Shown: in pieces, positions 1-9,594 of the stretch
Position numbering within the stretch: position 1 is the stretch's first letter
Layout of the letters: every line of letters starts with the position of its first letter
Origin: Arthrobacter glacialis
Lineage (GTDB): Bacteria > Actinomycetota > Actinomycetes > Actinomycetales > Micrococcaceae
Assembly: GCF_002909445.1 (NCBI RefSeq)
Contig: NZ_PPXC01000005.1
Coordinates: forward strand, 1-64,000
Direction: 5' to 3'
Length of the DNA: 64,000 nucleotides
The notes under the pieces: generated by a model
What the model saw: the letters and a program-made list of their open reading frames with translations, nothing else
Told to the model about the DNA's origin: nothing
The model's database searches: none
Made by a program: the position numbers and the translations under genes

Positions 1-160
1 AAAACCAAATAACCAATTCAATATAAATAAATTGGTATCAATAAAACTTGGCACACTATTGAGTTCTCAAACAACAACCACACCCAGCCAACACACCCAA
101 ACCAACAAACAGTCCGCGATGATCAGTGCCGAGGCAACTTTTCAAGCTTACCCACATTGT
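1..160 (-). promoter_or_regulatory. Probable rRNA operon leader (16S beyond left edge)
   Basis: Read on the minus strand, positions 89-46 contain the block TTGAGAACTCAATAGTGTG followed by CCAAG, which resembles the leader just upstream of 16S rRNA in many Actinobacteria. It is followed by an AT-rich stretch with a short inverted repeat (ACCAATT...AATTGGT, 12-36). A possible -35-like TTGAAA lies near 148-143 on the same strand, but the -10 is not clear. The 16S gene itself would start left of base 1 and is not in the window, so the call rests on recognition of the leader motif only. Confidence 0.5.
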
Positions 161-364
161 TTCAGAAAAGCAAATCCACTAAACAGCGAACCAACCAACC
201 AAAACACCACAAAAACACCGGAAAACCGGCATCAAGTAGGGGGTTTTTCGTTCCCCCAACGAGCGGGGCAACTCGAAAAACAATACACTCTTTTACGCGA
301 ACACGCAAACCACAGAACCCTCCCATGTCTAAGCATGCGAGTGGCGATGCTGGACACGGTGAAG

Positions 365-742
365 CTAGTTGGTGACGGATTCCTTCAACACGTACCTGGG
401 CACCAGAACGGCGCAAAGGGCAGTCACTGCCCAGACGATGAGCGGCGCAAGCATCCAGGTAAAGAATCCGTTGATGTTGATCCCGCCAAAACCGAAGTCT
501 GCAATGACGAGTGCAAGGAACGTTGAGACCAACGATGCGATGCCGGCAAGTGCCGGTGTGTACTTGGTGGCTAATTTGGCCACCAGCCCTACCAGCAACG
601 ACTGCGCAAGGGTAAAGACGATGATCGCCGTCAGGAATCCCGAGAAGCGCAGATGGAACCCCGGCAGGAATAGTGCGGCGAGAATAATGGCCACGGCCGA
701 GCTGCCCAGCTGTACGCCGATGCCTATCACTAGTTTCTTCAT
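365..742 (-). CDS. Phage holin family (holin_4_2-like) small membrane protein
   Basis: This 125-aa protein consists almost entirely of four hydrophobic helices (about residues 5-25, 32-55, 62-82 and 90-115) with short loops, and it starts MKKLVIGIGVQL. The size and helix pattern fit the 'phage holin family protein' group of small actinobacterial membrane proteins, most of which are chromosomal and not part of a prophage. No phage genes are nearby. The role is unknown: the family name comes from similarity to phage holins, not from evidence of lysis. It stands alone, transcribed towards the presumed rRNA operon. Confidence 0.7.
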   Translation of the reverse strand: MKKLVIGIGVQLGSSAVAIILAALFLPGFHLRFSGFLTAIIVFTLAQSLLVGLVAKLATKYTPALAGIASLVSTFLALVIADFGFGGININGFFTWMLAPLIVWAVTALCAVLVPRYVLKESVTN

Positions 743-1356
743 GTCCCGAGCCTAATCGCTGAGAGAGATGAACGGGAGGATCCGTGCCTGCTTAGGACTG
801 TTGCCGCACCCACGTAGACGAGGAAGCCATACCTACGCATCCCTGATGCGTCCACTATCCATCCATCGGGCCTGACGCCGAGCTCCACAAGCAGCACTGC
901 ACGACTATGGGCTCCTCTATAAGGACTCCTATGCCTCTACATAGACTGCTGCTACATGGGTTAGCCGCCAGAATGTGTTTACAGGATTGCCATTTTGGTC
1001 AGAGTTTATGGGGGTTGTAGGGGTGTGCGCCTGCTTTGAAAGCATGCGGGGTTGCGGTTCCTAACAGTCAATCCCGGTGAGGTGTATGTACTCAGAAGCT
1101 CGTGCGGAACGGTTCTGCCAGTGCTGTGAGACCTGGGTGGCGTTGAAAATCTGTGGCGCTTCAAGCCCTTAGTCACGCGTTGGCGCTAGCAAAAGGCCTG
1201 AGTTCCCAATGCGTCCCCAACTCGATGCCAGCAAGGAATCAGTGGCCTTAGCCAAAACAGACCCACCGGACACCGAGCCTTTGACTGGTACCTCTATCCT
1301 CCGCACCGATTTGCCGCAAGACCTCTGCGAACTCGTGTGGTTCAGATCGGGGCACA
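743..1356. other. Intergenic, no gene seen
   Basis: About 600 bases between the holin-like gene and the tRNA-Leu terminator. No reading frame resembles a known protein, and the ORFs that reach in from the right cross the tRNA and its terminator. No tRNA or clear hairpin was recognised. Confidence 0.6.
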
Positions 1357-1398
1357 ACAAAAAATCCCCGGCGGAACCATTGGTTCCACCGGAGATTG
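1357..1398 (-). terminator. Rho-independent terminator of tRNA-Leu
   Basis: Minus-strand stem ATCTCCGGTGGAACC / GGTTCCGCCGGGGAT with a 3-nt loop (1364-1396), followed by a run of T on the minus strand (1363-1358). It lies 12 bases downstream of the tRNA 3' end. Confidence 0.85.
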
Positions 1399-1409
1399 AT
1401 TCAAAAACG

Positions 1410-1492
1410 TGCGCGAGGGGGGATTTGAACCCCCACGCCCTTTCGGACACTGGCACCTGAAGCCAGCGCGTCTGCCGTTCCGCCACTCGCGC
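1410..1492 (-). tRNA. tRNA-Leu (CAG)
   Basis: 83-nt class II tRNA. The acceptor stem GCGCGAG pairs with CTCGCGC, the anticodon arm reads GGCTTCAGGTGCC (anticodon CAG), a long variable arm is present, and the T-arm is GGGGGTTCAAATCCCCC. CCA is not encoded. A terminator follows directly. Confidence 0.93.
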
Positions 1493-1878
1493 GTTTTTCG
1501 CAGTCCATCGAATGTTTTTCAACATTCAGTGGAACAGCGAGATCAAGCATATAGGAGACTTTCCGAAATACCAAAACGAGCATCCCCACACGACTCAGGA
1601 TGCCACTACTGCTGCCATCCCAGACCCTGAAATCCTCTATTTCTAGGGGCTTTAGCTAGCTTTTCCCGCTAAACCCCCAACCCCTACCCTGGTAGGAAAT
1701 CCGCCACATCCCCTCCCGGCAATAGGGATATTCCAAGACTCGCGCAGTAGTATCAACTTTGAACCAGGTTGACCGCGCTGCGGGCAGCTCGGCATCTGCG
1801 CCGTTTCAAAGCGCTGATGCCAGCCGATTTTGCTGTTCCCGTACTGGGGCAGCAAGAGAGATTAGGAGAGGAGAGCAC
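1493..1878. other. Upstream region of the fhaA-pknB cluster
   Basis: About 385 bases with no gene, which must hold the main promoter of the fhaA cluster. A TAGTAT hexamer at 1748-1753 could be a -10, but no convincing -35 sits 16-18 bases upstream. The reading frame of fhaA is open back to 1759 (TTG), but that extension is unlike the family N-terminus and is rejected. Confidence 0.4.
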
Positions 1879-2679
1879 ATGGGATTGTTTGACAACGTTG
1901 AAAAAGGCATTGAAAAGGCAGTTCGCGGCGCCTTCTCCCTCGGCTCGAAGCAGCTCCAGCCCGTGGAGATGGCCAGCGCCCTTCGCCGTGAACTCGATGA
2001 CAAGGCGATGACCTTGGATGCAGGTCGCACCTTGGCCCCCAATGTCTTCAATATTCAATTGGGCGATGCAGATTTTGAGCGGGCCCGCGCCTGGGGCGTC
2101 ACCCTGGCCGAAGAATTGTGCGATGTGGTCATTAACCACTCACGGAGTCAGGGCTATGTGCTGCAGGGGCCCGTACGGGTTGCCTTCAATCACCTTGCCG
2201 AGCTCCGTGCGGGACAATTTGACGTCTTGTCCGCCACCGAGAAGGAAAGCGGGGCTCCGGCAGTACCAGCAGCCAGCCCGTCACGCCCTCCGGCAAGGCC
2301 CAGCCAGAATCCGGCCTCATCGACATCGGCACCTGCGCCGCTCTACAAGCGCCAGCCAACGCCGTCGTCGGTCCAAGGCCAGCCGGTATTGGACATTGAC
2401 GGCCAGCGGTACTCCCTTAACGCCCAGTCAATCATTCTGGGCAGGTCGACTGATGCAGACATATTGATCGACGACACAGGCGTTTCACGCAAGCATTTAG
2501 AGATCCGCACCCAAGGCACTGCCACAACAGCCGTTGACCTGGGCTCCACCAACGGCAGCTATGTGGACGGACGTCGCGTCAACGGCACGGCGCCGCTGCA
2601 TGACGGATCGACGATCACCATGGGGCACACCCAAATAACTTTCCGGATCTTGCCAGCACGAGGCGGTATTCAAGGATGA
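1879..2679 (+). CDS. fhaA: FHA and DUF3662 domain protein FhaA
   Basis: This 266-aa cytoplasmic phosphothreonine-binding adaptor is the first gene of the cell-wall signalling cluster. Residues 2-110 match the DUF3662 domain (start MGLFDNVEKGIEKAVRG). A Pro/Ser/Ala-rich linker spans about 122-165, and a C-terminal FHA domain carries GRS (188-190), SRKH (203-206) and LGSTNG (221-226), the loop residues that contact phosphothreonine. The ATG at 1879 is chosen because it gives the family N-terminus and follows a strong ribosome site (AGGAGAGGAG). In mycobacteria FhaA binds the phosphorylated pseudokinase part of MviN and acts in peptidoglycan synthesis; a separate pseudokinase-like gene is present here at 49748-51124. 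It overlaps fhaB by four bases. Confidence 0.95.
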   Translation: MGLFDNVEKGIEKAVRGAFSLGSKQLQPVEMASALRRELDDKAMTLDAGRTLAPNVFNIQLGDADFERARAWGVTLAEELCDVVINHSRSQGYVLQGPVRVAFNHLAELRAGQFDVLSATEKESGAPAVPAASPSRPPARPSQNPASSTSAPAPLYKRQPTPSSVQGQPVLDIDGQRYSLNAQSIILGRSTDADILIDDTGVSRKHLEIRTQGTATTAVDLGSTNGSYVDGRRVNGTAPLHDGSTITMGHTQITFRILPARGGIQG

Positions 2680-3161
2680 ACGATCTCAGTCTTGTAGTCA
2701 CCATCATGCGGTTCGGCTTCCTGGTCTTGATGTGGATCATGGTGTTTGCCGTGGTGGCAGCCATGCGACGCGACCTGGTCATTGGGCGCAAAGCAAAAGT
2801 TGGTGCCCCCACGGCCCGCCAGGCACGCAAACATCCGGAGCTGGTTCAGGATTCTCCTCCAGCCAAGATTCAGGCCCGCCAATTGGTGGTCACCGAAGGT
2901 CCCTTGGCGGGCACCACCTTAGAACTCGATGGCACGCCCATCTTGTTGGGCAGGGCGCAGGAGGCCACCTTGGTCTTGGAGGATGACTACGCTTCAGGAC
3001 GCCATGCACGCCTGTTTCCGCAGGGTACACGCTGGTTCATTGAAGATCTGGGGTCCACCAATGGGACCTATTTGGGCGGCACCGCGCTGACACGCGCACT
3101 CCCTGTGGAACTCGGTGTTCCGGTGCGGATCGGTAAAACGGTCATCGAATTGAGGCCATGA
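2676..3161 (+). CDS. fhaB: FHA domain membrane protein FhaB (FipA-like)
   Basis: 161 aa. An N-terminal membrane anchor (about 7-29) is followed by a basic juxtamembrane stretch and a C-terminal FHA domain with LGR (91-93), SGRH (107-110) and LGSTNG (125-130). The FHA domain faces the cytoplasm and should bind phosphothreonine made by the PASTA kinases encoded downstream. It overlaps fhaA (ATGA at 2676-2679) and pstP (3158-3161) by four bases, so translation is probably coupled. It corresponds by position and domain content to mycobacterial fhaB, whose product recruits FtsZ/FtsQ-linked factors; that partner role is inferred. Confidence 0.94.
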   Translation: MNDLSLVVTIMRFGFLVLMWIMVFAVVAAMRRDLVIGRKAKVGAPTARQARKHPELVQDSPPAKIQARQLVVTEGPLAGTTLELDGTPILLGRAQEATLVLEDDYASGRHARLFPQGTRWFIEDLGSTNGTYLGGTALTRALPVELGVPVRIGKTVIELRP

Positions 3162-4891
3162 GTATGGCCAAAAACCCACTGATTCTGCGGTATGCCGCCC
3201 GATCACATGTGGGCATGGTTCGGGCCAAGAATGACGACTCTGCCTATGCAGGCAAGTACTTGGCCGTGGTTGCTGACGGTATGGGCGGTCATGCCGGTGG
3301 CGATGTGGCCAGCGCCTCCACCGTCCTGGATCTGATCCATCTCGATCACAACCACCACGACGGCGACGCCGGCACGCATCTTGCTGACGAGATCCAAAGC
3401 GCCAACTCCCTGCTCTCGGAGCTTGTCCACGTCAATCCCAAACTTGCCGGCATGGGCACCACCGTCACTGCCCTGCTGCTCTCCGGGGACCGCTTGGCCT
3501 ATGCGCACATTGGCGATTCACGCGCCTACAGGCTCAAGGATGGCACCTTCGAGCAGATGAGCACCGATCATACTTTTGTGCAGCGCATGATCGATGAGGG
3601 GCGCATGACCGAGGCCGAGGCCGAGGTGCATCCCCACAAGAACGTGCTGATGCGCGTACTGGGTGATGTTGATGCATCCCCCGAATTGGATTTGAAATAC
3701 TTCGACGTCACGGCTGGTGAGCGTTGGCTCCTGTGTTCGGACGGGCTGAACTTTGTTCGCCATGAAATGGTCGAAGAGGTCATCCGGCACACCAAATCGC
3801 TAGCCACGGCCGCGGATACCTTGATTGAACTGACTCTTGCGGCCGGTTCTCCTGACAACGTCACCGTGGTGGTGTTCGACGTCGTTGAAAGCGTGCCAAA
3901 CGACACTGACACCGCCGCATTGTCCACCGTTGGGGCCACGACTGTTGCCGAAGAGCCAGAGCTGGCATCGTTGGCCGATGAGACTGCCACGGACGACGCC
4001 ACGGACGCCCCTGAGCAGCTCCCGGCAGCTGAGGCGCAAAGCCAGGCCGCCGACGATTCAGCTGCCCTCGACGAGGGCCCAGGCACAGCAGTATCAGGCA
4101 CAGCAGAATCAGTCGCTGCAGTACCAGGCGCTGCAGTACCAGGCGCCGAGACATCAAAAACCCGCGCCGACGACGCGGCTGCGCTTGATACGCACATCCG
4201 GGCTGCGGTGATTCTGCGGGAACTGGCCTCGCGCGAGCATGAGCTGGTGGGAGCGGCAGTGACAGCCAATGCTGAGGGGAAGATCCCACAGCTGGCCAGA
4301 CAACCTGCAACGCAGCGAGCTGCAACTGTCCTCACACACAAAACCAACACTGCGCCGGTCCTTGTGGAGGACACGGAAGTCTCCTTGCCTCGACTTCGGC
4401 AACGCCCATGGGTTTGGGCAATCACCGGCGCACTGACGGCACTGGTCATCGTGGCGGCCTCCTGGGGAGCGTACGCATGGACCCAAACACAGTACTTTGT
4501 GGGCGAATCCAACGGCAATGTAGCAATCTTCCAAGGCGTCTCACAATCATTGGGCCCCATTTCGTTGTCCCACCTGCACCGTGAAACCGGCGTGAACGTT
4601 GATTCCCTGCCGAGCTATTCGCAACAGCTGGTTTCCCAGACTGTGCCGGCCTCCACACTGGCCAGTGCGGAGCAAATCATCAGCGACCTGCAACTGGGCA
4701 CCGGCACGAGCACGCCCCCGTGCGATCTTGCATCAACGGCCCCACCGGCGAGCAGCTCTGCCAGTTCAACCACCACGGCAGCTCCAACATCCAGCCCGTC
4801 TGCCTCCGCCAAAACCAGTGGGACACCAACTCCGCAGGCAAGCAACACAGCAACCGCGCAAGCTACGTGCATCCCCGGAGGCGGACAATGA
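3158..4891 (+). CDS. pstP: PP2C-type Ser/Thr protein phosphatase PstP
   Basis: 577-aa membrane-anchored PPM/PP2C phosphatase, expected to dephosphorylate PknA/PknB and their targets. The catalytic domain (about 10-240) shows the metal-binding motifs VADGMGGHAGG (38-48), MGTTVTALLL, HIGDSRAY, LLCSDGL and SPDNVTVVV. A long acidic, Ala-rich linker follows (about 245-415), then one membrane helix (about 419-442) and an external domain ending in a Ser/Thr/Ala-rich tail. The linker contains a 4 x 15-bp tandem repeat coding for AVPGA-like pentapeptides. The stop codon overlaps the rodA start (ATGA). The order fhaB-pstP-rodA is the conserved actinobacterial one. Confidence 0.96.
   Translation: MSMAKNPLILRYAARSHVGMVRAKNDDSAYAGKYLAVVADGMGGHAGGDVASASTVLDLIHLDHNHHDGDAGTHLADEIQSANSLLSELVHVNPKLAGMGTTVTALLLSGDRLAYAHIGDSRAYRLKDGTFEQMSTDHTFVQRMIDEGRMTEAEAEVHPHKNVLMRVLGDVDASPELDLKYFDVTAGERWLLCSDGLNFVRHEMVEEVIRHTKSLATAADTLIELTLAAGSPDNVTVVVFDVVESVPNDTDTAALSTVGATTVAEEPELASLADETATDDATDAPEQLPAAEAQSQAADDSAALDEGPGTAVSGTAESVAAVPGAAVPGAETSKTRADDAAALDTHIRAAVILRELASREHELVGAAVTANAEGKIPQLARQPATQRAATVLTHKTNTAPVLVEDTEVSLPRLRQRPWVWAITGALTALVIVAASWGAYAWTQTQYFVGESNGNVAIFQGVSQSLGPISLSHLHRETGVNVDSLPSYSQQLVSQTVPASTLASAEQIISDLQLGTGTSTPPCDLASTAPPASSSASSTTTAAPTSSPSASAKTSGTPTPQASNTATAQATCIPGGGQ
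4088..4147 (+). repeat. Four tandem 15-bp repeats within pstP
   Basis: Four consecutive 15-base units of the form GCAGTACCAGGCGCT (the last two units differ at one base, the first two are more diverged) encode AVSGT, AESVA, AVPGA and AVPGA in the cytoplasmic linker of PstP. The phase is in frame, so copy-number change would alter linker length without a frameshift. Confidence 0.85.
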
Positions 4892-6282
4892 GCCAACTGT
4901 TAACCGTGGCAAAGCCTCGGCGCAACACTGAACTGCTCTTGCTGATCTTGGCGCTGAGCCTTGCCACCATGGCCAATGCTCTGGTGAATCTCAATCTGGG
5001 ACGCACTTTTGACAACGACTTTTACACCCAGATCGCTATTCTCGCCGTTCTTTCCATCGGTTTCCACATAGCGCTTCGCATCAAGGCTAAATATGCCGAC
5101 CCGGTTATATTACCGGTGGTTGTTGCGCTCAACGGCATTGGATTGGCCGTCATTCACCGCCTGGACATCACCTCAGGCGACACGGCCGGACAGCGCCAGT
5201 GGATGTGGACAAGTCTCGCCGTAGTTGCTGCCATAGCTGTGATCTGGTTCCTGCGCGATCACCGAATTCTGCGCCGCTACACCTACATCTCCCTGCTTGC
5301 CTCCGTTGTGCTGCTGGTCTTGCCGCTCGTTCCCGGAATCAGTGCCGGCAACGTCAACGGCGCCACCGTATGGATTGCCATTGGGCCCTTCACTTTTCAG
5401 CCAGGTGAAATTGCGAAGATCACCCTGGCTATATTCTTTGCCGGGTACCTATCCTCAAACCGTGACTTGATACTGCTGGCCGGCAAGAAGATCGGCAAGC
5501 TCCAATTGCCTCGGGCCAGGGACTTGGCGCCCATGATCGTAGCCTGGCTGGCCAGTGTGGGCGTGCTGGTTTTCCAGCGGGATCTTGGTTCATCAATCCT
5601 CTTCTTTGGCTTGTTCATGGTCATGATCTATGTGGCCACGAGCCGCATCAGCTGGATCTTGATCGGCCTAGCCCTCATCGCCGTTGGTGGTGTCGCGGCA
5701 TACCAGATTTTCCCCCACGTCACCCGGCGCATCGACGTGTGGGTCAATGCCCTTGACCCCGAATACATTGGCGCTGCAGGCGGCAGTTTTCAAGTGGTCG
5801 AAGGGCTTTTCGGGCTGGCGAATGGCGGCCTCATAGGGACCGGCTTTGGTCAAGGCTCACCCGACACCGTACCCCTGGCCAATAGCGACATGATCATTGC
5901 CAGCATTGGTGAGGAGCTTGGCCTGGTTGGCCTATTCGCCGTTCTTAGCCTCTACACACTCTTCATTTCCCGCGGCTTCCGAGCTGCCCTGGGAACTCGG
6001 GACGCTTTCGGCAAGCTGCTTGCTGTGGGGTTGTCGTTTGCTGTCGCACTGCAGTGCTTCATCATCATCGGCGGAGTCACACGGCTCATCCCCCTGACAG
6101 GACTGACCACGCCGTTTCTGGCCGCCGGCGGTTCTTCACTCTTGGCGAACTGGATCATCGTGGCCTTGATACTAAAGATTTCCGACGCCGCACGCCGCCC
6201 CATTGACGTCTCCAACACGCCCGAACCATCAGCTTCAGGGCCGCAAGAACATGATACGAAACTGGAGGTGACCAAGCCATGA
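4888..6282 (+). CDS. rodA: SEDS peptidoglycan glycosyltransferase RodA/FtsW family
   Basis: 464 aa with about ten to twelve membrane helices. The SEDS family polymerises lipid II into glycan strands in partnership with a class B PBP, here encoded directly downstream. Recognisable SEDS segments include the region QPGEIAKI (about residue 171), FQRDLGSS and the loop around ANSDMI and the following GEELGLVG motif. The start at 4888 overlaps the pstP stop and gives the usual N-terminus; the longer open frame back to 4720 lies inside pstP. A cytoplasmic tail of about 30 residues ends the protein, and the stop overlaps the pbpA start. The position in the PASTA-kinase cluster argues for the cluster RodA rather than the division FtsW. 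Confidence 0.95.
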   Translation: MSQLLTVAKPRRNTELLLLILALSLATMANALVNLNLGRTFDNDFYTQIAILAVLSIGFHIALRIKAKYADPVILPVVVALNGIGLAVIHRLDITSGDTAGQRQWMWTSLAVVAAIAVIWFLRDHRILRRYTYISLLASVVLLVLPLVPGISAGNVNGATVWIAIGPFTFQPGEIAKITLAIFFAGYLSSNRDLILLAGKKIGKLQLPRARDLAPMIVAWLASVGVLVFQRDLGSSILFFGLFMVMIYVATSRISWILIGLALIAVGGVAAYQIFPHVTRRIDVWVNALDPEYIGAAGGSFQVVEGLFGLANGGLIGTGFGQGSPDTVPLANSDMIIASIGEELGLVGLFAVLSLYTLFISRGFRAALGTRDAFGKLLAVGLSFAVALQCFIIIGGVTRLIPLTGLTTPFLAAGGSSLLANWIIVALILKISDAARRPIDVSNTPEPSASGPQEHDTKLEVTKP

Positions 6283-7748
6283 ATCAAGCAATTCGAAATT
6301 CCTGGATAGTAGCCATCGCCTTGTTTGCACTGCTTTTTGGATCGATCTCCTATGTGCAGTTCTTTGCCGTGGACTCGCTCAACGCCAACCCCAACAACAA
6401 CAGGCAACTGCTCAAGACTTTCTGCGGAAACCGTGGGCCCATTCTTGTTGACGGACAAGCCATCGCCGAGTCCGTTCCCACTAACACCGATTGCAAGTTC
6501 CAGCGCAAATACAACGATCCATTGCTGTATGCGGGCCTGACAGGTTTCTTTAGCAGGTTCTCCGGACAGTCCGGCATAGAGTACGCCATGCGGGAGCAGC
6601 TCACGGGCACCTCCGACGACGCCTTATTTGATCGCATCGCCCAGACCTTTACCGGGAAACAACCTCAGGGCCGCTCCGTGGAGCTGACCATTGATGCGAA
6701 TATTCAAAAACTTGCCTATGACATGATTCCTGACGGTGTGGACGGCTCCATCGTGGTCATGAACCCCAAGACTGGCGCCATCATTGCCATGGTGTCCAAG
6801 CCTTCCTATGACACGAACCTGCTGGCCAGCCACGACGAGAAAGCTGTCAATGCGGCCATGGCGTCACTCGTGGGTGTTCCAGGAATCAACCTGTATGGCT
6901 CCAAAGCCTACAAAGGCTTGTACTCACCAGGCTCTGTTTTCAAGCTCGTTGACACGGCAGCCGCGCTCGAGTCCGGAAAATACAACAAGGACAGTATCCT
7001 GCCCAACCCTTCCCCCATGACCTTCCCCGGCATCACCTACACGCTGCCAAACTACGCGAACGGGCAGTGCGCAATCCGGGACAAGGCGTCCTTTGCCTTT
7101 GCTCTGGAGAACTCCTGCAACACACCGTTTGCCAGCATCGCGCTGGATCTGGGCCAAGATGCCATGACAGCCCAGGCCAATAAATTTGGCTTCAATGATG
7201 ATTCCGTGTACTTCCCGGATAGAGTTGTTGACAGCCGCTTCCCCGGGAGTCAGGGTGTCCTCGACGCCCCCGGCCTGGCCCAGAGCGCAATCGGCCAGAA
7301 GGATGTTCTGGCATCGCCGCTGCAAATTGCCATGATGACAGCCGCGATTGCCAACGGCGGCCAACAAATGACACCCAATTTGGTGAAAACGGTCCGCACC
7401 CCGGATCTAAAGACCGTTTCAAGCTTGACCCCTGAGGTCCTGCGCCAGTCCACCACGCCGGAAATCGCAGCACAGATCACCGACTGGATGGTCAGTGTTG
7501 TTGACAATGGCATTGCCTCGGCGGCGGCAGTTCCCGGCGTTGAAGTTGCAGCCAAGACGGGCACGGCTGAGCTCGGTCTGAATGAGTCCGGCACTATGTT
7601 GAACAACGCATGGTTTACCGGCTTCGCTCCAGCCAATGATCCCGAAGTGGTGGTGTCGATCGTCATGCCAGGGGTCGACGTTGCCACCGGAGCACAATTA
7701 ACTAGTCCAAACGCAAGCAAACTCTTCAAGGCGGTGTTGAATAAGTGA
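6279..7748 (+). CDS. pbpA: Class B penicillin-binding protein PbpA (transpeptidase)
   Basis: 489 aa: a single N-terminal membrane anchor (about 9-29), a dimerisation region, and a transpeptidase domain with the three active-site motifs S219-V-F-K222 (SPGSVFKL), S279-C-N281 (ENSCN) and K426-T-G428 (AAKTGTAEL). It cross-links peptidoglycan outside the membrane and is the presumed partner of the upstream RodA. It overlaps rodA by four bases and the next gene (pknA) by four bases. The length agrees with mycobacterial PbpA. Confidence 0.95.
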   Translation: MNQAIRNSWIVAIALFALLFGSISYVQFFAVDSLNANPNNNRQLLKTFCGNRGPILVDGQAIAESVPTNTDCKFQRKYNDPLLYAGLTGFFSRFSGQSGIEYAMREQLTGTSDDALFDRIAQTFTGKQPQGRSVELTIDANIQKLAYDMIPDGVDGSIVVMNPKTGAIIAMVSKPSYDTNLLASHDEKAVNAAMASLVGVPGINLYGSKAYKGLYSPGSVFKLVDTAAALESGKYNKDSILPNPSPMTFPGITYTLPNYANGQCAIRDKASFAFALENSCNTPFASIALDLGQDAMTAQANKFGFNDDSVYFPDRVVDSRFPGSQGVLDAPGLAQSAIGQKDVLASPLQIAMMTAAIANGGQQMTPNLVKTVRTPDLKTVSSLTPEVLRQSTTPEIAAQITDWMVSVVDNGIASAAAVPGVEVAAKTGTAELGLNESGTMLNNAWFTGFAPANDPEVVVSIVMPGVDVATGAQLTSPNASKLFKAVLNK

Positions 7749-9526
7749 GGCCTATTTCTGGTATCACCTTAGGCGGCAGGTTCCAACTCACATCACGCAT
7801 TGCCATTGGCGGTATGGGCGAGGTTTGGAAGGCACAGGACCTGGTCCTGGGCCGTATAGTGGCCATCAAGATTCTCAAGGACGAATACACCGGTGATCCC
7901 GGCTTTCGAGCCAGGTTCCGGGCCGAAGCCAAGCACACAGCCCTGCTGAACCATGAGGGAATCGCTAACGTCTTTGACTACGGCGAAGAAGATGGCTCCG
8001 CCTATCTGGTCATGGAATTGGTGCCCGGCGAGCCGCTGTCGGCTTTGATCGAGCGTGAGCATGTGCTCTCCGCCGACTGGACACTGTCCATGATCGCCCA
8101 GACGGCCCGCGCCTTGGCTGTGGCGCACGCCCAAGGCTTGGTCCACCGCGACGTCAAGCCCGGCAACTTGCTCATCACCCCCGATGGTCGGGTCAAGATC
8201 ACCGATTTTGGCATTGCACGCTTGGCTGACCAGGTGCCTTTGACGCAGACGGGCCAGGTCATGGGCACCGCCCAGTACTTGGCTCCCGAGCAGGCCACCG
8301 GCCAAATAGCCACGGGATCCTCTGACATATACGCCTTGGGCGTTATTGGTTACGAGTGCATCACCGGACACCGGCCGTTCTCCGGCGAATCGCAGATTGC
8401 CATCGCCTTGGCTCAGGTCAATGACGCGCCGCCGCCACTGCCCGACACTCTGCCCACACCAGTGCGGGCCCTGCTGATGTCCATGCTCGCCAAGGAACCC
8501 AGCAACAGGCCTGCAAATGCCCTGAAGCTGGCGGAGGCTGCCGAGGCCATCCGCGCTGGCGACATTCCGGCTGCCCATGCGGCAGTCCCTGGCATGCTGC
8601 TGTTTGAATCCACCACAGGTCCCATCACGGCGCCCGTTGACATCAACGCAACGGCGCCCACGACTGTGGTTTCGAGCATCGCTGAGCCCAGCACCACGGC
8701 CCTGCCCATTCTCGGTGACGACGGCCAGGAAACAGCCGCACATCAGACACGGGCTGAAATCCTCGGTGCCGAACGTGCCTGGCAGGCCGAGAGCGAAGAC
8801 CACGATCTCGCCCTGGACGAGGAAGAGCAGCAGGAACCGGCCAAGAAGCGCCGCAGTCCCTGGACTTGGCCGCTCATTGCCTTGATTGCCTTGCTGGTCT
8901 TCGCACTAGGCGCCCTGCTGCTGCAGGGTGCAGGGTTCTTTGGTGGAGATGCTTCACCGACCGAAACTAAGGCGCCCACCACCGCCACGCGCACGACGTC
9001 GGCCCCGCCCACTACCTCGGAAGCCCCCACCCCCACACAGGAGTCGTTGCCCCCCACGTCGGAGGCTCCCCAGCAATTCGACGTCGTCAGCAATATGTTG
9101 GTTGGCAAGACCTTCGGCGAGGCCGAAGGGATCCTGAAGAACGCTGGAATGACTGTGGTGAGCGTTGAGGAGTTCAGCGACTCGGTGCCCGCGGGGCAAG
9201 TCGTCTCCGTGAGTCCAACTGGGCTCCAAAATGTTGGCTCCGCTGTCACCCTCACGGTTTCAAAGGGCGCTGAGCCGCCTGTAACGGCGGCTGTCCCATC
9301 GTCCGCTGGTCAGGAAGGCAATGCATACGACGCTGCCTTGGTTGCCGCTGGCTTCATCCCGGCACGTGTTGAAGAAGCATCAGTGGTTACCGTGGGGAAC
9401 GTGATTCGCACCAATCCGACTGCAGGAACACAGGTAGCTGTTGGTTCAGTTGTCACCTACTACGTCTCCACCGGTCCCGCCACTGCAGCTACCACCCCGG
9501 CACCGGCGGACGGCAAGAAGCCATAG
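7745..9526 (+). CDS. pknA: Ser/Thr protein kinase PknA-type with two PASTA domains
   Basis: 593 aa, GTG start overlapping the pbpA stop (GTGA). The kinase domain (about 10-275) has a glycine loop [18 protein letters not shown] with the ATP-anchoring lysine, HRDVKPGN (near 134), DFGIARL, and the activation/P+1 segment [13 protein letters not shown]. An acidic linker, one membrane helix (about 371-393), a Thr/Pro-rich stalk and two PASTA repeats (about 437-505 and 508-575) follow, placing a muropeptide-sensing part outside the cell. Mycobacterial PknA in this position has no PASTA repeats, so this copy is longer than that family standard. Targets inside the cell are expected to include FhaA/FhaB and the pseudokinase at 49748-51124. 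Confidence 0.94.
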   Translation: MRPISGITLGGRFQLTSRIAIGGMGEVWKAQDLVLGRIVAIKILKDEYTGDPGFRARFRAEAKHTALLNHEGIANVFDYGEEDGSAYLVMELVPGEPLSALIEREHVLSADWTLSMIAQTARALAVAHAQGLVHRDVKPGNLLITPDGRVKITDFGIARLADQVPLTQTGQVMGTAQYLAPEQATGQIATGSSDIYALGVIGYECITGHRPFSGESQIAIALAQVNDAPPPLPDTLPTPVRALLMSMLAKEPSNRPANALKLAEAAEAIRAGDIPAAHAAVPGMLLFESTTGPITAPVDINATAPTTVVSSIAEPSTTALPILGDDGQETAAHQTRAEILGAERAWQAESEDHDLALDEEEQQEPAKKRRSPWTWPLIALIALLVFALGALLLQGAGFFGGDASPTETKAPTTATRTTSAPPTTSEAPTPTQESLPPTSEAPQQFDVVSNMLVGKTFGEAEGILKNAGMTVVSVEEFSDSVPAGQVVSVSPTGLQNVGSAVTLTVSKGAEPPVTAAVPSSAGQEGNAYDAALVAAGFIPARVEEASVVTVGNVIRTNPTAGTQVAVGSVVTYYVSTGPATAATTPAPADGKKP

Positions 9527-9594
9527 TCTCAACCCGCGCATCTCTCCAATCTCATCCACCAACGCCTCACAATGAAAGGACAAACCAGATACTC

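Noticed and set aside
1169-1525. 118-aa frame and neighbouring frames around 1.2-1.6 kb
   Set aside because: They run through tRNA-Leu and its terminator.
3568-4560. 330-aa antisense frame within pstP
   Set aside because: Ser/Ala/Thr-rich shadow of the pstP linker; the sense gene is certain.
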